DNA of 64,000 bases from Prevotella fusca JCM 17724. Its GTDB lineage: Bacteria; Bacteroidota; Bacteroidia; Bacteroidales; Bacteroidaceae. How positions within the stretch are numbered: position 1 is the first letter of the stretch; each line of letters starts with the position of its first letter. The translations under genes were made by a program, and so were the position numbers. Where the stretch lies: positions 1,613,501-1,677,500 of the forward strand of contig NZ_CP012074.1 in the NCBI RefSeq assembly GCF_001262015.1, in the 5' to 3' direction. The notes under the pieces were generated by a model, which did not search any database, was not told the origin of the DNA, and saw only the letters and a list, made by a program, of their open reading frames with translations. Positions 7,747 through 16,874 of this stretch are shown one piece after another.

Positions 7747-9108
7747 TTATTCTGTCAGACGTTCCAGGTTCAGTTCCCAGCCAATCCGGTTGAGTCTGCC
7801 GCGCCATACCTTTGTACCACTGATTATCCAGAGGTACTCATCACTGTCAACAGCGGCGGTAAAGGCTGCTGATGCCTGTGCACCCGTCGGGTAAGCAAAG
7901 CTCTTGTCGCTTTTCCATGTGATGCCTCCATCACGTGAAACCAGCATCGACTCCAGCTTGCCGCTGTTGTTTACGCCCAGGGCAAGTGCAGCCTTGTCGT
8001 AGTTTACAACCGAAAGGGTTTTGTAGAGTGGCAGCAGGAACTTGCTGGCATTACTCTCCACATAGCTCCAACTCTCACCCTTACGGTAAGACAGCTTTGT
8101 CCAAGAGACATTCTTCGTTCCGCCTGCAACCGTTCCGACAAGCAGCACACGGTTCACATCTGAAGAAAAAGCTGTGAGCGAGTAGTTGATATTGTTTACA
8201 GGAAGGAGGGATGAGTTACTGTCCAGTGTCTCGGCTGTCCATGTTGCACCATTGTCCTTTGATGCCATCAGACCACCCGAAGCAGACAGGGCAAACAGTT
8301 CAGCAGGTGATGCTGCCACCAACTGCTTGAGACTGTTGTTCGTAACAACCGTCTTCCATGTATTCCCATCAGCCGAACTGTACACAGTCCCCTTATCAAT
8401 AACGAAGAGTTTACTGTTCTGCACTGCAACGCTCTTGTAGGCGTCAGCCGTGAAGGTCTTGCCCAGTTTCGTCCAGCTGTTTCCATTCGCCTTTGAAGCA
8501 ACATAAGCTGAAGTCTGACTGCCATTGGTACCGAACACGAATATCTTATCGCCCGTGCTGACAGCTTTCATTGACTTGAATGAAGCAAAATTGCTGTTAG
8601 CCTGCAGGCTCTGCCAGCTGAAGACATTGCCCCGCTGCTTATGGACATTCACAGAAATCTGGTACTCCCTGTATTCCTTCCCGCTGTGCGCATAGACACG
8701 GAAGATACGCGGAGTAGTAAAGTCAATGGAATCATTGCTCTTGTAATAGGAAAAGGATTGATCCTTTGTAGACTTGATGAAGACGGAGCCGCTGTTCTTT
8801 GCCGTAATAGTCGTCAGCACATGAGCACCGTCCGTACCGTATGGCAAGGAATCAGGGTTATAAATCAAGCCTTTTGCCTGGTCAATATAGAACTTGACCT
8901 TGGCGGCATTGAACTTCGCAGTATAAGTACTGTCACGGCCTTTCTTGGTAACCGTATCACGCACCTGCTTCAGCTGCCCCAAAGTAAAGTTTATGATTGC
9001 AGTGTCTCTATAACTTACCCCTTTGTTCTCGTCGTCGTCATTAAGACAAGAAGTCACTGTCAAAGTAGCCATCATTAAAGCTACGAGAGTATATATCTTA
9101 TTACGCAT
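7747..9108 (-). CDS. DUF6242-type lipoprotein
   Basis: A 453-residue lipoprotein: signal peptide with lipobox VTSC and the acidic +2 run LNDDDEN, suggesting export to the cell surface. About residues 35-150 form an Ig-like, beta-rich N-terminal domain with repeated DTAI/DSLPYGT elements. The rest consists of repeated segments with SxDGxTW-type (BNR/Asp-box-like) motifs, for example SSADGNTWKT, ASKDNGATWTA and SRDGGITWKS, which fits a beta-propeller. This layout matches the DUF6242 family, whose role is unknown. It is the first gene of the cluster running down to murI, with a TAAATTTG box at 9135-9142 upstream. Confidence 0.8.
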   Translation of the reverse strand: MRNKIYTLVALMMATLTVTSCLNDDDENKGVSYRDTAIINFTLGQLKQVRDTVTKKGRDSTYTAKFNAAKVKFYIDQAKGLIYNPDSLPYGTDGAHVLTTITAKNSGSVFIKSTKDQSFSYYKSNDSIDFTTPRIFRVYAHSGKEYREYQISVNVHKQRGNVFSWQSLQANSNFASFKSMKAVSTGDKIFVFGTNGSQTSAYVASKANGNSWTKLGKTFTADAYKSVAVQNSKLFVIDKGTVYSSADGNTWKTVVTNNSLKQLVAASPAELFALSASGGLMASKDNGATWTAETLDSNSSLLPVNNINYSLTAFSSDVNRVLLVGTVAGGTKNVSWTKLSYRKGESWSYVESNASKFLLPLYKTLSVVNYDKAALALGVNNSGKLESMLVSRDGGITWKSDKSFAYPTGAQASAAFTAAVDSDEYLWIISGTKVWRGRLNRIGWELNLERLTE

Positions 9109-9402
9109 CAGATACTAATAATTGAATTTAGCTGCAAATTTAATCAGAAATCTTCAGAATCAACGTCTTTAACGAGGTTAATTATGTAAAATAACGAAAA
9201 TAACTATGTTTTTTTAAGTTTGTTTAGTAAGTATGACCATAAGAACGATAAACTTGGATAGAAATGACCGATAATTCAACCTTGATGGTCTGATGATGCT
9301 TCACAGGGGCACTCATGACACTTCCGACAGGTTTCATCTCGCATTAATTCACTTTCAATTAACCTGTTTCTCTGTGGTTTTACGGGTTTACTATGCTGCA
9401 AT

Positions 9403-9607
9403 TTAACCCATATCAGTCATTAGAGCCTAAACAGATTTTGTTTTATAGTCGAGCAGATTGGACTGTCTTTGCAACGCAGGCGTAGCGGGCTACGTCAAGT
9501 TACAAAAACAGACAATCTACCGACAAGAAAATAAAAGATGTTAGGAAACAACACAAAAGTAGGAATTATGAACATTGTGGTCTAATGACCGACCGATTTG
9601 GGTTTAA
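9403..9607. repeat. About 200-bp element with inverted ends, copy 1
   Basis: The ends are inverted copies of TTAACCCAAATCGGTCATTAG (left end diverged, right end with a duplicated GACC). The centre holds an imperfect hairpin around GCGTAGCGGGCTACG, flanked by GTCTTTGCAAC and GTTACAAAAACAGAC arms. A near-identical copy lies at 61299-61500 and a degraded one in reverse at 32937-33060. It sits in the 558-bp gap between the DUF6242 and RsiV-like genes. The rest of that gap shows only promoter-like AT-rich sequence. No coding sequence is visible in the element. Confidence 0.88.
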
Positions 9608-9666
9608 CTCGCTTTTACAAAGTCAAAAGCCAATATAAATCAATCCAAATTAGGATATTAAAAAGG

Positions 9667-10593
9667 CTACTTAATCCCTGCAAGGCATCGTGCCTCAGGA
9701 GACAGAAACTTCCCTATCTTGCTGTAAGGAACCGTAAATGTAGGCATTCCGATAGCATAAGAGCCTATCTCATACTGTCCATAGATAAAGACAACACCCT
9801 CTGGAGAAAGATAAATACCATTCGCAGGCAGTGGGATAATAGCAGTATCTAAGAATAGTGTACTCATATAGCTTTTTATCAAACTTTCCACATCCTTATC
9901 CTCATCAGTCACTCTTGTTCTTCTGAAATAACTTTCAACACCAGCTCTAATCATAGGCTGAAGTTCTTTTATATCCTTCGGATTCAACACATTCAGTAAC
10001 TTAGCACCCGTCTTCTTATCAAAAGTAACAGCATACTTTGCAGCCATTCCGTGTACTCCACCCGAATACATGTAAAAAGAAGAGCCATAAGTAACATAAC
10101 GATCAGTTTCGTTTTCCTTCATTACAAACTTAGAAAGCTCTGGTTTCCAAGCTACATCTGTATCATCAATTTCATCTAAAGTCCTGCTTACACTCTTATA
10201 AGCATTCTTAGCATAGTAGCTAATCATTCCCCTACCATCTGCAAAGTTGGTATAAGGTTTAACCACTACACTCTCTTCACCATCACCACCAGTTACTTCT
10301 GCCATCTCTGACGAGAGGTAAGCACGGAGCGAATCGACCAGCGGTTGAGGACCAGATACAGGGAAGGAATAAGCAAGATCAACAACACCCTTGTCCATAC
10401 TGTAAGACTTTCCAATAGAGTCAACCACCAACCGAATTTCCTTCTCCACCACAACAGAATCAGTAGTAGGAAGAGGAGCTACCACAGAATCCGTCACCTT
10501 CTTTGCTGCTGAAGCCTTCTCACCCTTGCATCCAACTATCAAAGCAATAGATAAAAGAGATGTAAAAAGAAACAAAGATTTTTTATTATTCAT
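9667..10593 (-). CDS. RsiV-like (DUF3298-type) lipoprotein
   Basis: A 308-residue lipoprotein with lipobox IVGCKG. The mature part starts with a Ser/Ala/Val-rich linker and then a domain whose pattern (YTSYGSSFYMYSGGVHGMA, FDKKTGAKLLNVLNP, and the C-terminal FIYGQYEIGSYAIGMPTFTVPYSKI) matches DUF3298/RsiV proteins. In Firmicutes RsiV is an anti-sigma factor that binds lysozyme. The Bacteroidetes members lack the anti-sigma part and their role is unknown. It has its own perfect promoter at 10620-10651 and is a single-gene unit bounded by repeat elements. Confidence 0.8.
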   Translation of the reverse strand: MNNKKSLFLFTSLLSIALIVGCKGEKASAAKKVTDSVVAPLPTTDSVVVEKEIRLVVDSIGKSYSMDKGVVDLAYSFPVSGPQPLVDSLRAYLSSEMAEVTGGDGEESVVVKPYTNFADGRGMISYYAKNAYKSVSRTLDEIDDTDVAWKPELSKFVMKENETDRYVTYGSSFYMYSGGVHGMAAKYAVTFDKKTGAKLLNVLNPKDIKELQPMIRAGVESYFRRTRVTDEDKDVESLIKSYMSTLFLDTAIIPLPANGIYLSPEGVVFIYGQYEIGSYAIGMPTFTVPYSKIGKFLSPEARCLAGIK

Positions 10594-10619
10594 ATCAACT
10601 AATGCTTGTTAAGAGACAA

Positions 10620-10651
10620 CAAAAATAGTCATTTCCCCCTTTATTTGCAAA
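10620..10651 (-). promoter_or_regulatory. Bacteroidetes sigma-ABfr promoter for RsiV-like gene
   Basis: On the minus strand TTTG, a 20-base spacer and TATTTTTG match the phylum consensus (TTTG / TAnnTTTG) exactly. It lies 27 bp upstream of the start codon at 10593. Confidence 0.75.
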
Positions 10652-10756
10652 ACTTTCCCTACTTTTGTTACATCAGGAAAGTAACAAAGCGTATTCTATA
10701 GGCTTCACCATTGAAAAACAGCTTATAGAACATGCTCTTAAAAAGCAATAGAAAAG

Positions 10757-11755
10757 ATGAGGATTAGTATTATAGGAACAGGAATGATAGCCACAGAGGT
10801 TATTACAATGCTCAAAACAGAAGCGAAAGGAGTGGAAATCACCAGTATATTCTCACATAGCAACAGGGAAAAAGCACAGACACTGGCAAAGCTGAACCAT
10901 ATAGAACGCATCTATACCGACTATGCGCAACTGCTCAAGGAAGACGATGCCGACTTTGTCTACATTGCATTGGTAAACAGTGCCCATTATGAATTCGTGC
11001 GAAAAGCATTGGAGGCTGGCAGGAATGTGATTGTAGAAAAGCCCTTTACCATGACCGTTGCGGAGGCTGAAGAACTGGCAGCTATGGCAGTAGAGCGGAA
11101 ACTTTATCTCTTTGAAGCCATCTCGCCACTCCACATGCCGAACTTCCGACTGGTGAAGGAAAGTCTGACACGTATCGCACCTGTACACTTCGTACAGTGT
11201 AACTTCTCGCAATATTCAAGCAGGTATGAACAGTACCTACAGAATGACATTGCCCCTGCATTCAGCCCGGAGTTAGGAGGCGGCGCATTGAACGACCTCA
11301 ACGTGTACAATATCAACATCGTCATAGGGCTCTTTGGACGCCCCACAGCAACACAATATTTTCCCAACCGTGGACACAACGGCATCGACACCTCGGGCGT
11401 TATGGTACTGTCCTATCCCACAATGACTGCTACTTGTACGGCTGCAAAGGATTCCAGCAGTCCTTCCTTCATCATCATACAAGGAGAAAAGGGCTGGATA
11501 CGCATTCCGACAACAGCCAATGAATTCAGCAGCGTTGAGATAATGGAACAAGGCAGACTCACCAGTTATCAGCGCAATGCCTACGAAAGCCGCCTCACCC
11601 ATGAGTTCATGGACTTCAAGGACGTATGGGAGCGAAAGGATTACGGACAGATGGAAGCATGGCTTGGAAATTCCGTAGAGATAGCAAGGATTATGAGGTC
11701 ACCTCTTCAGGCATTCCGCTCCAATCAGGTCGGACCTGTTCAGGATATATGCTAA
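10757..11755 (+). CDS. Gfo/Idh/MocA-family oxidoreductase
   Basis: NAD(P)-dependent sugar or small-molecule dehydrogenase of 332 residues. The Rossmann fold starts at residue 1 (MRISIIGTGMIATEV, GxGxxA dinucleotide loop) and the conserved EKPFTM motif carrying the catalytic-site lysine follows near residue 95. The C-terminal alpha/beta domain covers the rest, including GGGALNDLNVYNIN. The substrate cannot be told from sequence. It is transcribed alone and convergently with the TonB-type receptor; their ends overlap by 4 bp. A TACTTTTG box at 10660-10667 could be its -7 element, though its spacing to a -33 box is poor. Confidence 0.92.
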   Translation: MRISIIGTGMIATEVITMLKTEAKGVEITSIFSHSNREKAQTLAKLNHIERIYTDYAQLLKEDDADFVYIALVNSAHYEFVRKALEAGRNVIVEKPFTMTVAEAEELAAMAVERKLYLFEAISPLHMPNFRLVKESLTRIAPVHFVQCNFSQYSSRYEQYLQNDIAPAFSPELGGGALNDLNVYNINIVIGLFGRPTATQYFPNRGHNGIDTSGVMVLSYPTMTATCTAAKDSSSPSFIIIQGEKGWIRIPTTANEFSSVEIMEQGRLTSYQRNAYESRLTHEFMDFKDVWERKDYGQMEAWLGNSVEIARIMRSPLQAFRSNQVGPVQDIC

Positions 11756-14091
11756 AACCTGTCTTTTTCCGCATTCCCTGCCCCATGTCCCTTATATCTA
11801 GACCGTGCAGCATTGAAGTTGTAGCGAAGTGTAACAGAGAAGTCGCGCGTGTCGCGGATTTTATTCACATCCATGCGTGTCAGAGCATCGAACATGATGA
11901 ATTGCTGCCGCCATGTACCGAACACATCATTGACCTGCAGCTTGATGTTCCACGTGTCCTTGGCAAATGATTTGTACAGTCCCAGGTCGTTTGTCCAGTA
12001 ACTTCGGATATGGGCATTTTCCCCATTACCGGAAGTCCGGGCTGAAAAATCTATGTTCAGCCACATATCCCATGGCAGCTGGACAGCGTTGTTGAAACGG
12101 AAGATACCCAATGGATGGTCGAGCCTCAGTTGTTCTCCATGATGGTTCTGCTTGAAATCCTGCAGCATGACACCTGCCATCCACACAGGATGCCAGCATC
12201 CGAAGAATGTGGGAGAATAGTTTGCAAAAGCACTCCCGGAATGAAAACGTGGCATGTTCTGCATCTGTAGCAGTGTGGCTTCTGCATTGCCTGGGTAGGG
12301 TTGGGTCTGCCACATAAAATAATTCTTGGTTGAGATGTATGAAACTTCTACTGACAAGTCTTTCCATGTCGTCGATAACGACAGATAATCACGGTAGATA
12401 GGACGGAGATTGGGATTGCCTGATTCGTAGGTATAGCGGTCAATATATTTCAAGGCAGAACCGAGCTGGTCGAAAGCTGGGCGGGACGTCTTGCGCGTAT
12501 ATGCAAGACGCGTCTTGACTTTGCCAACAGGGAAAGACAGTGACGCCGTGGGTGCAAGGTTGTGATAGGTACGGCTCTGTCCGGGCGAGTAAGTACCCGC
12601 ATGATAGTATTTGGAATCCGTGTATTCCCATCTCAGTCCGATGTTTGCTGACAGCGAGCCGAACGTCTGGCTGCTTTCGGCAAAAAGAGCCGTAGTGGTT
12701 TCTTCTATGCGGTTGTCACTGCTGGCAATATAGACTGCATCACCTGTATAACGGTCGGTGCGATGGATATTGCTGCTCTCTGTCCCTATTCTCATCTCAC
12801 CTTTCCACACAGGATAAGAAACTGAAACATTCCCTGCAAGAAGACGGTTATAGACATCTCTTACGGTAGCAAAATTCCGTTCCAGGTTCACAGAAGACTG
12901 CTCATGCTCGTCGGTATGGCGGTCGTTCAGCTGCCACAGCGCATCTAAGTTTACCGACAGCTGCCATTTACCCAAAGCTCCCGTGTAGTAGGCACTCAAC
13001 AGATGCTGGCGTCCATGGCGACTGGACGTAAAGCTGTTTTCAAGCTGTTCGGAAAAGACTCCGTCAACATAGCGTGAAACTTCCGAAGGACCGGACACTT
13101 CCGAAGGCTTGATCCGGAAATCATAGAACAATCCTAAATAGTAAGCCTTATGGTTGTAGTTCAGACCGATTTTCCCCGAATAGGTAGGATATTTTGCGAA
13201 ATCCCAGCCCGTGCCACGTTGCTCAATGGTTGCTGTAGGAAGATATTGCGTAGTAGAATGCTCTGTATGCGGTCGCTCCCGGTAATTCTCATAGTTCAGC
13301 ATAACCGCCAGGTCAAAGCCTTTCCGGCGGTAATTGAAGTTGGTCTGCTCAAAAAGATAGGCATAATGCTTGAACCCGATTGTCGTGCGGTCATTGAAAG
13401 AGAAGCCGTCACCTGTGGGAGCGACTGTTGTAATGCGAATGACGGCATTGACCGTGGAGGCATATCTTGCGCCGGGCGATGTCACCACCTCTATATGCTT
13501 GATTTCTGATGACGAGAGCCGGGTAAGCTCCGACTGGTCGCGCACTTGCCGGTTGTTGATATAGATGAGCGGTGCACCTTTGCCGAGCACCTCAATATCA
13601 GCCCCAGACTTGGAGACAAACGGCATCTTGCCGAGCAGTTCAAGTGCTGAGCCGATATGCGACAGATAGGTGCCGGCAATATCCACCTGTACACCATCGT
13701 TCCGTAGCTTCACCATCCTGCGGTTCGCTTTCACGACAACCTCGTTTAACTGCAGGTCTACAGGTTCCAGGACAATCCCCCCGATGTCACCGGCAGGATT
13801 GCTGACCATGCAGTCTTTATATCCGATAAAGGAAATGCGGAGCACTGTCGGCTGGTTTGCGTTCGTTACATCAAGAGAGAAACTTCCATCTCCTTTGGTG
13901 ACCGTCCCGGTAATGACTGTAGAGTCTTTCCCAGACAACAAGGTGACGGTTGCAAACTCAACCGGCACGCCCGTTGCATCTTTCACGGTTCCGCCAACGT
14001 AAGGTGTCTGGGCGGAAAGCGACAGTGAAAAAAGGAATTTCAGCACTGCAACCAGTAGCCCTCTTGCTAAACTACGACTATTTGACAACAT
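11752..14091 (-). CDS. TonB-dependent receptor-like outer-membrane barrel (OMP_b-brl_3 type)
   Basis: A 779-residue protein: signal peptide (ends SLSAQT), a carboxypeptidase-regulatory-like beta-sandwich (about residues 30-115, with VGGTVKDATGVPVEFATVTLL and a SFIGYKD motif), then a plug-like domain (LQLNEVVVKANRR ... IYINNRQVRD ... IKHIEVVTSPGARY). A large barrel rich in aromatic strands follows, ending in RYNFNAARSRYKGHG. This order is that of the Bacteroidetes outer-membrane beta-barrel family PF14905, related to TonB-dependent receptors. No SusD partner is adjacent, so the ligand is unknown. Its upstream region ends at an IS1380 copy, whose insertion could have altered expression. Confidence 0.9.
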   Translation of the reverse strand: MLSNSRSLARGLLVAVLKFLFSLSLSAQTPYVGGTVKDATGVPVEFATVTLLSGKDSTVITGTVTKGDGSFSLDVTNANQPTVLRISFIGYKDCMVSNPAGDIGGIVLEPVDLQLNEVVVKANRRMVKLRNDGVQVDIAGTYLSHIGSALELLGKMPFVSKSGADIEVLGKGAPLIYINNRQVRDQSELTRLSSSEIKHIEVVTSPGARYASTVNAVIRITTVAPTGDGFSFNDRTTIGFKHYAYLFEQTNFNYRRKGFDLAVMLNYENYRERPHTEHSTTQYLPTATIEQRGTGWDFAKYPTYSGKIGLNYNHKAYYLGLFYDFRIKPSEVSGPSEVSRYVDGVFSEQLENSFTSSRHGRQHLLSAYYTGALGKWQLSVNLDALWQLNDRHTDEHEQSSVNLERNFATVRDVYNRLLAGNVSVSYPVWKGEMRIGTESSNIHRTDRYTGDAVYIASSDNRIEETTTALFAESSQTFGSLSANIGLRWEYTDSKYYHAGTYSPGQSRTYHNLAPTASLSFPVGKVKTRLAYTRKTSRPAFDQLGSALKYIDRYTYESGNPNLRPIYRDYLSLSTTWKDLSVEVSYISTKNYFMWQTQPYPGNAEATLLQMQNMPRFHSGSAFANYSPTFFGCWHPVWMAGVMLQDFKQNHHGEQLRLDHPLGIFRFNNAVQLPWDMWLNIDFSARTSGNGENAHIRSYWTNDLGLYKSFAKDTWNIKLQVNDVFGTWRQQFIMFDALTRMDVNKIRDTRDFSVTLRYNFNAARSRYKGHGAGNAEKDRF

Positions 14092-14166
14092 TCTTACAAT
14101 TCATTATGCGGTAATTCAAACTTGTTTCTTTCCTTTACCCGCAGCGTGTCTTGAAATCATAACCTC

Positions 14167-15770
14167 TCTTAATTCCGCAGCGTAAAATCTTTTAAGAAAT
14201 ACAAGTGACTGAGAAACAAAGTTCTCAAAACACTTGGACATGTCAGATGTTTCACCTATCTTGGTGCTGCAAACATAAAAAGCAAACAAAATATCCGACA
14301 TGACAAAGATAGCAATTAAAAACGAGAATATCACTTCTTTCGGAGGAATTTATCACATCATGGACGTTTTTTCAAAGTTGGGCTTTGAAAAAATTACCGA
14401 ATCCGTGTTGGGCAGACGCGGATGCAGCGGCAAGGCATTCAGCCATGGAAGTATCCTGGGCTCTCTCTTCTTCAACTACCTTTGTGGTGGGGATTGCCTT
14501 GAGGACATCAATGCGCTTACAGGGCAGTTCAGGCAGAGACCTGGTACGCTGTTACCCGGTACCGACACCGTGGGGCGCGGGCTGAAGGAGCTTGCCGAAG
14601 AGAATATTGTCTACAGGAGCGAAACCTCCGGCAAGTCGTACAGTTTCAACACTGCAGAGAAGCTGAACACCTTACTTTTACGTATGATACGTAGAATGGG
14701 GCTTATAAAGGCGGGCAGCCATGTTGACCTGGACTTTGACCACCAGTTTGTTCCAGCCCGCAAGTTCGATGCAAAGTATTCCTACAGGCAGGACCATGGT
14801 TATTTCCCGGGCTGGGCTTCCATCGGGGGCATCATGGTCGGAGGTGAGAACCGTGACGGAAACACCAATATGAGATTCCATCAGGAGGACACGCTCCGTC
14901 GCATTATGGACCGTGTGACCTCCGAGCTTGGTGTGGTGATAGAGCGTTTCCGTGCTGACTGCGGGTCGTTCTCGAAGGAAATCATCCGAACCGTAGAGCC
15001 GCGCTGCAACACGTTCTATATACGTGCTGCCAACTGCGGCAGCCGGTGCGAGGAGTTCCGCCAGCTGGAAGAATGGAAGGGCGTTGAGGTTGGTTATGAG
15101 AGGTGCGATGTCACCTCCGTCAGCATGGACGACCTCATCGAAGGAAAGTCATACAGGCTTGTCGTACAGCGTACTCCCTTGAAAGACAGGCACGGCAGGG
15201 AACAGACGGATATGTTCGGAGTGATATACACATACCGCTGTATCCTTACCAACAACCGGACATCCACAGAGAAGGACATCATTACATTCTACAATGAACG
15301 TGGAGCGAGCGAAAAGAACTTCGACATACAGAACAATGACTTCGGCTGGGCACATCTGCCCTTTTCCTTTATGGCTGAGAACATGGTTTTCATGATGGTT
15401 ACCGCCATGCTGAAGAACTTCTATCTCTATCTCGTCCGTCATATCAGCGAAAAGGTCAAGCCGTTGAAAAAGACAAGCAGGCTGAAAGCCTTTATCCTGC
15501 ATTTCGTCAGCGTGCCGGCAAAATGGGTGAGAACAGGAAGGCGGAACATTCTGAACCTGTATACAAACAAAGCATACTACTCTGAGGTCTTCCTTGAATA
15601 AACAGCATTTCTTTGTGGTTCTCATATTCCCCATTGGTTTGGGTGGGGGATTTCATGCATAGGCAAGCCCCAGGAAGTCACGAAAATCCTCATATCAACA
15701 TATAGAGCCTCCAAAAAGACATCTCAACACATAAAATCGCCTCACAAGGAAAAACGCTGCGGAATTAAGG
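14167..15770 (+). mobile_element. IS1380-family insertion sequence, copy 1
   Basis: About 1.6 kb bounded by inverted ends CTTAATTCCGCAGCG (14168-14182) and its complement (15755-15769), with one complete transposase. The second copy is at 47967-49567. Unlike that copy, this one has no matching target duplication: flanks are ACCTC on the left and ACGTA on the right. The right end cuts into a 22-bp palindrome array. Confidence 0.93.
14300..15601 (+). CDS. IS1380-family transposase, copy 1
   Basis: A 433-residue DDE transposase that cuts and pastes its own element. Visible candidate catalytic residues are Asp145/147 in DLDFDHQ, Asp220 in FRADCGSF and Glu338 in YNERGASEKNF, matching the Y-x2-R-x3-E-x6-K pattern of this class. 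The reading frame is intact, so the copy may be active. It differs from the other copy by about two dozen substitutions (for example FSKLGFEKI versus FSRLGFEKL), so the two are not a very recent duplication of each other. Confidence 0.95.
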   Translation: MTKIAIKNENITSFGGIYHIMDVFSKLGFEKITESVLGRRGCSGKAFSHGSILGSLFFNYLCGGDCLEDINALTGQFRQRPGTLLPGTDTVGRGLKELAEENIVYRSETSGKSYSFNTAEKLNTLLLRMIRRMGLIKAGSHVDLDFDHQFVPARKFDAKYSYRQDHGYFPGWASIGGIMVGGENRDGNTNMRFHQEDTLRRIMDRVTSELGVVIERFRADCGSFSKEIIRTVEPRCNTFYIRAANCGSRCEEFRQLEEWKGVEVGYERCDVTSVSMDDLIEGKSYRLVVQRTPLKDRHGREQTDMFGVIYTYRCILTNNRTSTEKDIITFYNERGASEKNFDIQNNDFGWAHLPFSFMAENMVFMMVTAMLKNFYLYLVRHISEKVKPLKKTSRLKAFILHFVSVPAKWVRTGRRNILNLYTNKAYYSEVFLE

Positions 15771-15830
15771 ACGTAAATAAATATTTTTCTTCATGAAAAT
15801 AATTCTTTTTTTTCATGAAAATAATTTGCA
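15771..15830. repeat. Family-1 22-bp array, copy B, truncated by IS1380
   Basis: CATG cores at 15792 and 15814 with a third core lacking its first base at 15770/15771, directly against the IS right end. Every other copy has four cores, so one core and the outer flank are missing here. Confidence 0.85.
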
Positions 15831-15892
15831 GAGAACGACTTTTTCGCTCGCTTTTTCCTGCTTGAATAGGCTTTTTCCGTGTGATTTGAAAT

Positions 15893-15915
15893 AAAAAAGG
15901 GGCATATACGCCCCC
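15893..15915 (-). terminator. Intrinsic terminator of the SpoU gene
   Basis: On the minus strand GGGGC, a short loop and GCCCC are followed by TTTTTT. It lies 23 bp beyond the SpoU stop codon. Confidence 0.8.
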
Positions 15916-15937
15916 AATATCTTATGTCGTCTGATAC

Positions 15938-16669
15938 TTATTTCATAAGCAGCTGACGTGCAAATTCCCAAATAACAATACCTGTTGTTACACTTACATT
16001 CAGCGAGTGCTTGGTTCCGAACTGTGGAATCTCAAGACAGCCGTCGCTCATGTCCACAACACTCTGTTTCACACCTTTCACCTCGTTGCCCATGACGATG
16101 GCGTAGTGGGTGATGGGTGATGGGTGATGGGTGATGGGTGATGGGTGTTGGGTGTTGGGTGTTGATGATGTGTTGGGTGTTGGGTGATGGGTGATGGGTG
16201 TTGGGTGTTGATGATGTGTTGGGTGTTGGGTGATGGGTGTTGATGATGTGTTGTGGGGTGGGTGATGGGTGTTGAGGGAATGTTGGTTGTAATTTACATT
16301 CAATCCATCATGAACAGAGGTGTTTAGTTCCTGCAGTTTCGTTGAGCCTTCCACCTGTTCTACGCTATACACGAAAACACCCTGACGGTGGAGTTCTTCG
16401 ATGGCATCCTCTGTACGTTCAAAGTAACGCCAGTCTACTGAGTCCTCACCGCCAAGTGCTGTCTTGTGAATCTCAGCATTCGGTGGTGTGGCAGTGATAC
16501 CGCATAGATAGACAGCCTCCACACGGAAAGCATCAGCCGAACGGAATACACTTCCTACATTATATAGCGACCGCACATCGTCTAATACGACGATGAGTGG
16601 CAACTTGTCAGCCTCCTTGAACTCTTCAAGGGAAAGCCTGTTCATTTCGATGGTGCGTAGTTTTCTCAT
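15938..16669 (-). CDS. SpoU/TrmH-family RNA 2'-O-methyltransferase with tandem-repeat insert
   Basis: Transfers a methyl group from SAM to ribose in tRNA or rRNA; the target nucleoside is not predictable here. The 243-residue SPOUT protein has motif 1 (VLDDVRSLYNVGSVFRSADA, residues 29-47), motif 2 (IVMGNEVKGV, 191-200) and motif 3 (IPQFGTKHSLNVSVTTGIV). Between motifs 1 and 2, about residues 131-188 are a His/Pro/Thr-rich insert encoded by heptamer DNA repeats, directly before the SAM-binding strand. Related proteins have only a short linker there. The frame is open, but a repeat unit of 7 bp means slippage would break it. Activity with this insert is uncertain. Confidence 0.88.
   Translation of the reverse strand: MRKLRTIEMNRLSLEEFKEADKLPLIVVLDDVRSLYNVGSVFRSADAFRVEAVYLCGITATPPNAEIHKTALGGEDSVDWRYFERTEDAIEELHRQGVFVYSVEQVEGSTKLQELNTSVHDGLNVNYNQHSLNTHHPPHNTSSTPITQHPTHHQHPTPITHHPTPNTSSTPNTQHPSPITHHPSPITHYAIVMGNEVKGVKQSVVDMSDGCLEIPQFGTKHSLNVSVTTGIVIWEFARQLLMK
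16104..16275. repeat. Heptamer tandem repeat inside SpoU coding sequence
   Basis: About 170 bp on the plus strand made of GGGTGAT and GGGTGTT heptamers with a few GATGATGTGTT interruptions, itself partly duplicated as larger blocks. It lies fully inside the methyltransferase gene. The unit is not a multiple of three, so the reading frame depends on unit number. Confidence 0.92.
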
Positions 16670-16675
16670 AAAAAT

Positions 16676-16862
16676 GAAGCCCCACCCGACCTCCCCGAAA
16701 GGGGAGGAGTGTTAGCTTGCATGTGGGGGTATACTTGTAGAATATTATTATAGAATAGGGGAAATATGCAAAATATTATATAGAAGCCTCAACAGTGTGA
16801 AACTATTTTATTCCCCTTGTTATCTGCACTCCCCTCCCTTTGGAGGGGTTGGGGGAGGCTTC
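16676..16862. repeat. Inverted-repeat element with C/G-rich arms
   Basis: Left arm 16676-16709 (GAAGCCCCACCCGACC...) and right arm 16829-16862 (...GGGGGAGGCTTC) are imperfect inverted copies about 34 bp long, each itself a small hairpin. They enclose about 120 AT-rich bases. The element fills the gap between the SpoU and SufE genes. A related CCTCTCTCTACTTGGAGAGGGG sequence lies at about 28108-28145. Confidence 0.7.
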
Positions 16863-16874
16863 TGAGGGAGGCTT

